Origin: CAVQGZ01 sp964356295 | GTDB taxonomy: Bacteria > Actinomycetota > Actinomycetes > Jiangellales > Jiangellaceae | Assembly (NCBI GenBank): GCA_964356295.1 | Contig: CAYHHE010000032.1 | Coordinates: 1-26,772, forward strand | Direction of reading: 5' to 3' | Length of the DNA stretch: 26,772 bases | Shown: piece by piece, positions 1-6,737 of the stretch | Layout: every line of letters starts with the position of its first letter | How positions within the stretch are numbered: the stretch's first letter is position 1 | Made by a program: the position numbers and the translations under genes | The notes under the pieces: generated by a model | Database searches by the model: none | What the model was told of the DNA's origin: nothing | Seen by the model: the letters and a program-made list of their open reading frames with translations, nothing else

Positions 1-2
1 TG

Positions 3-203
3 CTCGGGGTTGTCCTGGGCGTCCTGCTGGCCGCCGCCGGGATGGTGCAGCTCGCGGTCAACGGGCTGGGCGCCGGTCCGGCTGGGTTGCCGGTGCTGGG
101 ACTGCTCGGATTCGGCGCGGGATCAGCGCTGGTGGCCTGGTCGACCGGGGTGGGCGTGCCAGTGCACTCTCGGCCGACGGTGAGGACAGGGACTCCTCGG
201 TAA
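3..203 (+). CDS. C-terminal end of a membrane protein (5' end outside the window)
   Basis: An open frame runs from the window edge to a TAA at 201-203 (66 residues). It holds two Ala/Gly/Leu/Val-rich stretches long enough to cross the membrane (from LGVVLGVLLAAAG and from LPVLGLLGFGAG) and ends in a short polar tail rich in Arg, Thr and Pro. I do not recognise the family. An integral membrane protein of unknown role fits, but only the last two helices are visible. The polar tail after VAWSTGVGV could be foreign sequence, given how many genes here have damaged 3' ends. Confidence 0.5.
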   Translation, partial: LGVVLGVLLAAAGMVQLAVNGLGAGPAGLPVLGLLGFGAGSALVAWSTGVGVPVHSRPTVRTGTPR

Positions 204-414
204 CCCACCAGAGGCGCATGTGTCCGGGAGAACCACCCAGCGCGGCGGTGCACCTGCGGTGGAGACCACCGGGGCATCGGCGGCTTGTGAGATCGGCAGC
301 AGGCAAGCCAACGCCGACCGGCGAGGTGGTGGTTGCCGACGGGCACAGCGGGGCCCGTCGCCGGTGGTCCCGTCCGCGCAGCGGCCGAGAGGCTGAGCGA
401 TGCAGGCCTGACGG

Positions 415-1416
415 TCAGGGTCGGGCGCGCAGCGCCCTGCGCCAGCCGTCGAACGCGTCCAGCGCGCAGGCGACTCCGACGACCCAGCCGATGAGCGTCG
501 CGAGCGCCGAGGCGGCGTTCTGGCCCCCCTCGGAGTCGAGCACGGGGCTCGCCTGCAGCGCGGTGACGAACGCGGGGTCGAGCAGCCGGCCGGTCGCCAC
601 CAGCCAGACGACGACTCCGCCGAAGAGCGCGTCGATCACGGTGTTCACCGCCGCGAGCGGGACGGTCCACCGTCCCACCCGGTAGGTCACAGCGGCGAGT
701 GCGATGCCCGCGAGGAGAACCGCCACGAGCACCGCGGTCGTCACCGGCCGCAGGTTCTGGTTCAGCACCGGGACCGGCTCCCCGTCGACGCTGGGCCAGT
801 ACTGCCACGGCCAGAGCACCACGCCGATGAGCAGCACCTGGACGGCGATCCCGAAGGCCGTCTCGCCCAGGCTGACCCGGGCTGCCGGTGGCGCGGGCAG
901 GTCGTCTGGCGACCAGGCCCGCTCCACCTCGGGCAGCACGGCACCGCTGCGGTCGAGCACCACGAACACCACCGTGACCCAGAAGGCCACCTGGATGGCC
1001 GCGCCGACGACGGCGCTGAACGTCGAGGCGAGCACCTGCGCCGGGTTTTCCCCGGCGATGCCGCTGCCGACTGCCACGAGTGCTGCGACCAGGGGCAGCA
1101 GCACCCAGGCCAAGGCGCGCAGCACGCGCACGTAGGCGGGGTAGACGCGCGGGCCGACCAGCGACCGGGGCCCGACCTCGGCCTCGGCGACCCGGGTCGG
1201 CGCGCCCAGTTCCGTAAGCGCCTGCCGCTCGGCCTGCTCCGGTGCGACACCGCCGGCCACCCGCCGGCTCACCCCCGCCTCGATGCACGCGCGCACCCGA
1301 GCGGTGACCTCCTCCCGGCGCCCTGGGGGCACCTCGTGGGCGACGGCGTCCAGGTAGCGATCGGTCAGCGACGCCGAGCGCGCCGCGCTGGGCCCGGGTC
1401 GATCGAGCACGGCCAC
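415..1416 (-). CDS. HAAS (permease-prefix)-domain membrane protein
   Basis: 333 residues. The start is the GTG at 1416, because GGGAGG lies 7 nt upstream; the frame also stays open to a GTG at 1452 that lacks such a site. Residues about 15-80 (from SLTDRYLDAV through EQAERQALTELG to PTRVAEAE) match the HAAS/permease-prefix domain: a short alpha-helical cytosolic module at the N terminus of many actinobacterial and Firmicute membrane proteins. About five to six hydrophobic segments follow (for example VLRALAWVLLPLVAALVAVG and TTAVLVAVLLAGIALAAV). HAAS proteins are usually encoded beside a PadR-family regulator; none is visible here, so the regulator was lost or lies elsewhere. The substrate or signal is unknown. 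Confidence 0.8.
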   Translation of the reverse strand: MAVLDRPGPSAARSASLTDRYLDAVAHEVPPGRREEVTARVRACIEAGVSRRVAGGVAPEQAERQALTELGAPTRVAEAEVGPRSLVGPRVYPAYVRVLRALAWVLLPLVAALVAVGSGIAGENPAQVLASTFSAVVGAAIQVAFWVTVVFVVLDRSGAVLPEVERAWSPDDLPAPPAARVSLGETAFGIAVQVLLIGVVLWPWQYWPSVDGEPVPVLNQNLRPVTTAVLVAVLLAGIALAAVTYRVGRWTVPLAAVNTVIDALFGGVVVWLVATGRLLDPAFVTALQASPVLDSEGGQNAASALATLIGWVVGVACALDAFDGWRRALRARP

Positions 1417-1622
1417 ATCGACACCTCCCTGGTGTCCCCTCGAGCCGAGCACGGGGGATGACAGCCGTCCAGGGTCGTACGACCCGGTGGCCAGCCCGCC
1501 AGGCCGGCCACCCAGGCCGGCGCCTGACCCAGGTACAGGTCGGTGGTCGCGACCTCTTGACCGATCCCCGCGACCAGCCTGGTAGCGCAGAAGGCCAACG
1601 TCACCGCTGCTGCGGTACCCAC
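1365..1622 (-). CDS. Possible small membrane-anchored ORF (uncertain)
   Basis: An 85-codon frame starts at a GTG with GAGG 7 nt upstream. It fills the gap between the amine-oxidase stop and the HAAS gene and overlaps the first codons of the latter in another frame. The first 50 residues read like a real hydrophobic segment (GTAAAVTLAFCATRLVAGIG) and a Trp-containing amphipathic stretch (QAPAWVAGLAGWPPG). The last third is Arg/Cys-rich and looks non-coding. It may be a small membrane protein, the remnant of a longer gene, or chance. No family is recognised. Confidence 0.25.
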   Translation of the reverse strand: MGTAAAVTLAFCATRLVAGIGQEVATTDLYLGQAPAWVAGLAGWPPGRTTLDGCHPPCSARGDTREVSMWPCSIDPGPARRARRR

Positions 1623-1659
1623 CAGCAGGCCTCGCGCTGGTCGGTGCAGGCAGGTCGGG

Positions 1660-3105
1660 TCAGCCGTCCAGCAGTTGGCGGGCCGCGCGTCGTCCGGACA
1701 GGTGGGCGCCGTGGACGGTGCCGAAGTACTCGCGCTCGGTGGCCTCGCCGGCGAAGTACAGCCGTTCGTCGATGGAGGCAGCCAGCGTGTCGCGCATGCG
1801 GGGGTGGCTGCCGAGGGCGTTGAACGAGTAGGAGCCGGCCGCGAGCGGGTCGGCCCCCCAGCGGGTGATCTGCCAGGCGATCGGGTCGGGAACGCCGGGC
1901 CCGAACATGGCGCGGGCCACCGTCATGGCGCTGGCCACGACCTGGTCATCGGTCCAGGTGTCGACCCTGCGGCCGAGGTCGGCCGCGGCGAAGGCCAGCA
2001 GGATCGGACGGCCGGTGGGCCGGACGAAGCTGACCCACTCCACCCAGGGCTCGCCGCCGTCCGGGACGAACTCGATCCAGTCCACATCGGCGTCCCAGAA
2101 CACCTCGTCGAATCGCAGGAACACCTTGTTGAGCACGCCGCTGCCCAGCGAGTCGATGGCGGTCCGGGTGTCGGCGGGCAGGCCGGGGGAGAAGCACACC
2201 GCCCCGGACTGGAGCACCCCGAGGGGGAGGGTGACCAGCACCCGGGAGCCGGTGAACTGCCCGGTGGACGTGGTCACCCGCACCCCGCCGCCGTCCCAGT
2301 CGATGTCGGTCACGACCTGCCCGGTGGCGATCGGCAGGCCCTTCGCCAGCAGGCTGCTGATCGCGGAGTAGCCCTGCGGCAGGATCGCGTCGTCGCCCGG
2401 GAACTCCCGTACCGAGTCGAACCAGTACGCCGAGAGCTCCTGGGCCGACCCGGCGTACTCGGACTCGATGCTGCCCACGGTGACGAAGTCGACCAGTTGG
2501 CGCCGCTCGGGCCCGAGGTCCGACCAGCCCATCCCGCGGTGGATCGCCGAGCGCACCGACTGGTCGGCATCGGCCTCCTGGGCGGCAGCCAGGGCGGCGA
2601 ACACCCGCTCCGAGGTGCGGGCCACCGCCGCCTCCCCGGCCCGGCCGAGGGCACGTCCGGACGCGTCGTAGGCCACGGCGCGCTCGTAGGACGTCGTGGC
2701 CAGCGGCGCTCCGGCCTGCTCGGCCAGTTCGGTGACCGGGTTGCCGGTGAGCCCGTGGATCCACGACGCGCCGAGGTCGATCGGCACGTCGGGCCAGGCG
2801 TCGGAGGTCCACAAGCGGCCACCGACCCGGTCCCGGCCCTCGATCACCTGGACCGGAACCCCCGCCGCGGCCAGGTCTCGGGCCGCCGTCAGCCCGGCGA
2901 CGCCGGCGCCGACGACCAGCACCGCGTCCGAGCCGGAGGGCGGGGCACCTCCGGTCGTGGGGGATGCGTTCGGGGAGCCCGCGCCGTCGCCCTCGGCGTC
3001 GGCGCAGCCGGCCAGCGCGGCCACCGCACCGGCCGCGGCCCACACCCCGCTGGCGAGCACGTGCCGACGTCCCACCGGCCGCCCCAGCCGAGCCGTCGAC
3101 GTCAC
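1660..3105 (-). CDS. Flavin-containing amine oxidase, secreted or lipid-anchored
   Basis: 481 residues. The N terminus has a twin-arginine-like leader (R13-R14, GRRHVLASG), a hydrophobic core and a lipobox LAGC at Cys34, followed by a Gly/Ser/Pro linker; export by Tat as a folded flavoprotein is likely. The FAD-binding Rossmann motif VLVVGAGVAGL is at 62-72, followed by the typical RVGGRLWT. The C-terminal FAD motif is RLYFAGEATE, then the EYFGTVHGAHLSG signature of the amine oxidase/polyamine oxidase family. Members oxidise primary or polyamines to aldehydes, releasing ammonia and peroxide; the exact substrate cannot be read. It is divergent from the oxidoreductase gene at 3182, with a 76-bp intergenic stretch. 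Confidence 0.88.
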   Translation of the reverse strand: MTSTARLGRPVGRRHVLASGVWAAAGAVAALAGCADAEGDGAGSPNASPTTGGAPPSGSDAVLVVGAGVAGLTAARDLAAAGVPVQVIEGRDRVGGRLWTSDAWPDVPIDLGASWIHGLTGNPVTELAEQAGAPLATTSYERAVAYDASGRALGRAGEAAVARTSERVFAALAAAQEADADQSVRSAIHRGMGWSDLGPERRQLVDFVTVGSIESEYAGSAQELSAYWFDSVREFPGDDAILPQGYSAISSLLAKGLPIATGQVVTDIDWDGGGVRVTTSTGQFTGSRVLVTLPLGVLQSGAVCFSPGLPADTRTAIDSLGSGVLNKVFLRFDEVFWDADVDWIEFVPDGGEPWVEWVSFVRPTGRPILLAFAAADLGRRVDTWTDDQVVASAMTVARAMFGPGVPDPIAWQITRWGADPLAAGSYSFNALGSHPRMRDTLAASIDERLYFAGEATEREYFGTVHGAHLSGRRAARQLLDG

Positions 3106-3181
3106 GTCGGCGAGTCTGGCACGGGCCCCGCGAGCCCCTGCCTCGGGTGCGAGACTGGGCCCGACCTGTTGAGGAGGGCCC

Positions 3182-4204
3182 GTGCGAGCCGTCGCCTACC
3201 GCACCCCGCTGCCCGTCACCGACCCCGACTGCCTGGCCGACATCACCGTGGCCGACCCCGAGCCGACCGGCCGTGACCTGCTGGTCGAGGTGCGCGCCGT
3301 CTCGGTGAACCCGGTGGACACCAAGGTCCGGCGCTCAGGCCCGATCCCGGACGGTGGGTGGCGCATCCTCGGCTGGGACGCCGCGGGCGTCGTCCGCGCG
3401 ACCGGTGCCGAGGTGAGCCTCTTCGCCCCCGGCGACGAGGTCTGGTACGCGGGCGACCTGACCCGGCCCGGGACCGATGCCGAGCTGCACCTGGTGGACG
3501 AGCGGATCGTGGCGCACAAGCCGCGCTCATTGGACTTCACCCGGGCGGCGGCCCTTCCGTTGACCTCCATCACCGCCTGGGAGTTGCTGTTCGACCGTCT
3601 CGGGGTCGAGCGGTCCCCGGACGGCGGGACGGGTGAGGCGCTGCTGGTCATCGGTGCCGCCGGGGGGGTCGGCTCGATCCTGACCCAGCTCGCCCGGCGG
3701 CTGACCGGGCTCACCGTGGTGGGCACCGCATCGCGCCCGCAGACGAGGGCCTGGGTGGAGGACCTCGGCGCGCACCACGTCGTCGACCACACCAGGCCGC
3801 TGCCCGAGCAGCTGCGCGCCCTCGGCCTTGGGCAGGTGCGCTACGTGGCTGGCTTGACGCACTCCGACGCGCACTTCGAGGAGGTCGCCGACGTGCTGGC
3901 CCCGCAGGGTCGGTTCGGTCTGATCGACGACCCGGCCCCCGGGTCCATCGACGTCACCCGCCTCAAGCGCAAGAGCGCCTCGGTGCACTGGGAGTTCATG
4001 TTCACCCGGTCGATGTTCAACACCCCCGACATGGTGGCCCAGCACCATCTGCTGGAGGAGGTCGCGCGCCTGGTGGAGGACGGGGTGCTGCGGTCGACCG
4101 CCACGGACGACCTCGGCCCGATCAACGCGGCCAACCTCATCCGTGCCCACGCGACGGCGGAGAGCGGACGCGCCCTGGGGAAGCTGGTGCTCACCGGCTT
4201 CTGA
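3182..4204 (+). CDS. Zinc-type alcohol dehydrogenase-like oxidoreductase (MDR superfamily)
   Basis: 340 residues. It starts at a GTG preceded by GAGGAGG at good spacing. The N-terminal GroES-like domain is recognisable from VRAVSVNPVDTKVR and GWDAAGVV; the NAD(P)-binding motif IGAAGGVGS lies near residues 157-165. The catalytic and structural zinc ligands of true ADHs are absent, as in the quinone-oxidoreductase and 'zinc-binding ADH family' (YogA-like) branch. Such enzymes reduce quinones or alpha,beta-unsaturated carbonyls with NADPH; the substrate is not predictable. The reading frame is intact and full-length. Its last 14 bp overlap, in convergent orientation, the open frame of the broken cation-efflux gene. 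Confidence 0.87.
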   Translation: MRAVAYRTPLPVTDPDCLADITVADPEPTGRDLLVEVRAVSVNPVDTKVRRSGPIPDGGWRILGWDAAGVVRATGAEVSLFAPGDEVWYAGDLTRPGTDAELHLVDERIVAHKPRSLDFTRAAALPLTSITAWELLFDRLGVERSPDGGTGEALLVIGAAGGVGSILTQLARRLTGLTVVGTASRPQTRAWVEDLGAHHVVDHTRPLPEQLRALGLGQVRYVAGLTHSDAHFEEVADVLAPQGRFGLIDDPAPGSIDVTRLKRKSASVHWEFMFTRSMFNTPDMVAQHHLLEEVARLVEDGVLRSTATDDLGPINAANLIRAHATAESGRALGKLVLTGF

Positions 4205-4575
4205 CCGTCGACGGGCCGGACCAGCGCCGCGGTGCGTCGGTGCGGGCAGTCGGGACGTCGTCGGTGCAGCTGGAATGGCCGGAGAACCCGTGCCGGGTGA
4301 CCGCCGCGTCCATGACCCGGCGAACCTCGGCGTCCAGATCGCCCGGCGTCATCAGCAGCACCTCGCTGAGCGCCCTGCGCACGGTGCGGATCGGTATCGG
4401 GACCATCGCCAGGCTGAGCAGGGCCAGCACCGCTGGGTCGACGTAGGGCGTCAGATGCGCGTACGGGGTGGAGCCGAGCGCCCAGGCGAACCCGAACGCC
4501 ACGACCAGCGCCGCGGTGGCCAGCGCGGACATGGGCCAACCCTGGGCGTCCAGGTGGAGGAACTGCGAGTTGGCG
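4191..4575 (-). pseudogene. Fragment of a cation-diffusion-facilitator (CDF) transporter
   Basis: On the minus strand the frame reads AANSQFLHLDAQGW, then MSALATAALVVAFGFAW, TPYVDPAVLALLSLAMVPIP and IRTVRRALSEVLL, ending in VRRVMDAAVTRHGF. This is the last transmembrane pair and the start of the cytosolic domain of a CDF (cation efflux) protein; the Asp of YVDP is the usual family position. Upstream of AANSQF the similarity stops, so the first four helices are missing. After GHSS the expected cytosolic beta-strands are replaced by an unrelated tail that runs into the neighbouring dehydrogenase. Both ends are therefore lost, and an active transporter is not possible. Confidence 0.75.
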
Positions 4576-4729
4576 GCTCGGTGGCGGGGTGAGCGAGGAC
4601 AGGCGTGCCGAGCTGCGGTGGCTGCGGGTGGAAGTAGCCGACGGGTGCCTCTTGCCGGAGCGGTGATCAGGGCGTACGAGTGATGAAGTCACCAGCAGCG
4701 CGAGGACCCCCGATGAGGAGGCGGTCAGG

Positions 4730-6334
4730 ATGGATATCCACTTGACGCGGACCGGCGCGGAGCGCCCGGTCGGCCAGCGGGAGGGGCCGGCGATCATGGG
4801 CATCGAGAGCCTTCCCGACGTGCACGGCGCGTTCAGCATCGAGGACTTCCCCAACCAGAAAGACCTCAAGCACACCCACGAGGATGCCGAGGGGTTCCTC
4901 GACTACCTGCAGAACTGGCATCCGAGAAACTACTGGTACCAGGACGGCGGAGTCGCGACCTGGGCGTACGGAGAGACCTACGACAACTGGCAGGACACCT
5001 ACGGGGTGGACGCGGTGCTGGGTGCCTACACCTCCTCGCACGGTGGGATGGGGGGCGACGGTAACTTCTCGGTCGCGATGGGCAGCAACTGGTCCAACAC
5101 GGGACTGAACGCCCATTCGTGGGACATGCGTATCGGCAACGAGCAGGCCAACTACGTGTGGTGGTCCACCTGCCAGTCGGTGCGCATCTTCGGGGGGCAT
5201 GACCCGATCCGCACCTGGGGGCCGGCCTCGCTGGGGTTCCGGATGATGTTCGGCTACGAGACCAACAGCGTCGACAGCTCGGACTACGGCGAGGACTTCT
5301 GGGACAACTGGAACGATGGCTCCTCGCTCTCGACGGCGTTCCTGGACGCCAGCTGGGGCATCGACACCGACCAGATCCCGGTCGTGTTCGCTGTCGGGGC
5401 CACCCAGGCCGAGGCTCAGGATCGAGTCTTCAACGAGCGCTTCCTCGCGTGGCCGCACGTCGCGGACAACTGGTACTGGTGGCGCTGGTACGAGAAGGCG
5501 AACCCGGCGCGGCGCGCGCCGAACACCCGGCTGCCGGGCAGGCCCCTCATCGCGGTACTGACCCACCGGCTGGTCGACGAGGACTACGTCCGGTTGGTGC
5601 TGCGCCGCCACCGCCTGGATGTCCGCATCCCTGACCACGCCGTGGCCAACATTCGCGGCACCTTCCACCTCGGTGACGAGCAGCAGCGCGTCTCCTTCCG
5701 CGGCGACGGCACGTACGCGGTCGAGCTCGCCCGGCCGAACCTGTCCAACACCAAGCCGCTGGACGAGGACCGCGCGGTGGATCTGGCCGAACGGCACATG
5801 TCGGAGTTCGGTCTTGAGGAGAACGTGGAGCTGACGTTCGACTTCGTCCGCCACACCAGGATCGCCGGCTCCACCAAGGCCGGTCGGGAGCGCGTCGACC
5901 CGACCGTCTGCGAGACCACGGTCGAGTTCACGCAGGTCGTCAACGACGTTCCAGTCATCTCGCCGAGGGCGGGTCGGGTGCGCATCGGGCTGGACAACGA
6001 CGGCACCATCACTCGTGTGGAGAACCGCACTCGCCCGGTCGCCGGCCTCACCCCGCAGGCGCGGCAGACCCAGCCCGGACCGGGCATGAAGTTGCGGATG
6101 CGCGATCTGGAGGTCTACCGCCGGCTCCTGGCCGAGCGCTGGAGCCGGGAGCAGCAGCTCGATCAGGTCCGGGGCAAGCCCCCGACCACGATGACACTCC
6201 TGCCCGGCACCGATGAGATCGGCTACATGGTCGACGGGGATGAGATGGGCCTGTTCGCCAAGGGCCTGGTCGAGGTCTCCACCGACGGTGGCTTCGCGAA
6301 GAGGTACCGCGTCATCGCGCCCATCGTCCGGTAG
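4730..6334 (+). CDS. DUF6345-like protein; putative clan CD (caspase/gingipain-fold) cysteine peptidase with a C-terminal regulatory-like domain
   Basis: 534 residues. The ATG is preceded by GAGGAGG with an 8-nt gap. I place it from memory in the DUF6345 family. Residues about 25-250 are rich in Trp, Tyr, Gly and Asp. Two hydrophobic strands each end in a candidate catalytic residue: VLGAYTSSHGG (His104) and YVWWSTCQS (Cys148), 44 residues apart, which is the order and spacing of the His/Cys dyad in clan CD peptidases. Residues about 270-435 form a second domain. Its VVNDVPVISPRAGRVRIGLD (about 403-422) plus DNDGTITRV resembles the PepSY/FTP-type propeptide domains that inhibit metalloproteases. 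No signal peptide is visible, so it is probably cytosolic. No operon partner. Peptidase activity is inference. Confidence 0.7.
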   Translation: MDIHLTRTGAERPVGQREGPAIMGIESLPDVHGAFSIEDFPNQKDLKHTHEDAEGFLDYLQNWHPRNYWYQDGGVATWAYGETYDNWQDTYGVDAVLGAYTSSHGGMGGDGNFSVAMGSNWSNTGLNAHSWDMRIGNEQANYVWWSTCQSVRIFGGHDPIRTWGPASLGFRMMFGYETNSVDSSDYGEDFWDNWNDGSSLSTAFLDASWGIDTDQIPVVFAVGATQAEAQDRVFNERFLAWPHVADNWYWWRWYEKANPARRAPNTRLPGRPLIAVLTHRLVDEDYVRLVLRRHRLDVRIPDHAVANIRGTFHLGDEQQRVSFRGDGTYAVELARPNLSNTKPLDEDRAVDLAERHMSEFGLEENVELTFDFVRHTRIAGSTKAGRERVDPTVCETTVEFTQVVNDVPVISPRAGRVRIGLDNDGTITRVENRTRPVAGLTPQARQTQPGPGMKLRMRDLEVYRRLLAERWSREQQLDQVRGKPPTTMTLLPGTDEIGYMVDGDEMGLFAKGLVEVSTDGGFAKRYRVIAPIVR

Positions 6335-6737
6335 GCACCACGAAACCGGGCGCAGCAGGAGGCCCAGTTCGTGACGTGCGGATGGTGGTGCCTTGCGGAT
6401 GTGCCCGAGGACGTCCACGGCCGCGCACATGTCGGTGCGCCATACCCCCTCCGGTGAGCCGGAGGGGGTATGATTGCCGCGCAGCATAGGCTTCGGTCCA
6501 CCGAGGCCAGACGGTTCTGCGGTCGCTGAGGTGGTCCCGCTCCGGCGCTCGGCGGTTGGCCGCCGGGTGAGGCCTTCGGGGCTCACCCGCCTGATCGCAT
6601 GCCGGTGGGTCTCGGGCCGCGTCGTGCGCGTGGCTGCCTGAAGCCTCGCGCTGGACGTGACCGTGCGCCCAGTTGCATGACTGCGATCGGGTCCATACCC
6701 GACGCGTTGCGCGTGCCCGGCACGCCAGGGAGGTGTC
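6335..6737. other. Intergenic stretch between the DUF6345-like and SNF2 genes
   Basis: About 400 bp with no convincing gene. It holds the perfect hairpin at 6441-6472 and a second hairpin at 6564-6589 (arms CGGGTGAG/CTCACCCG around a CCTTCGGG core, i.e. a UUCG-type tetraloop closed by two more pairs). The helicase promoter should lie in its distal part; I see no clear -10/-35 pair. Confidence 0.5.
6441..6472. terminator. Perfect 14-bp hairpin downstream of the DUF6345-like gene
   Basis: The arm CATACCCCCTCCGG (6441-6454) is exactly complementary to 6459-6472, with a TGAG loop. It lies about 105 bp after the stop at 6334. There is no T-run, so this would be an L-shaped actinobacterial terminator or an RNA-stabilising element. 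It could equally be a protein-binding palindrome. Confidence 0.55.

Noticed and set aside
1675..3276. 533-codon open frame on the plus strand
   Set aside because: Antisense to the amine oxidase, Gly/Arg/His-rich, no domain resemblance.
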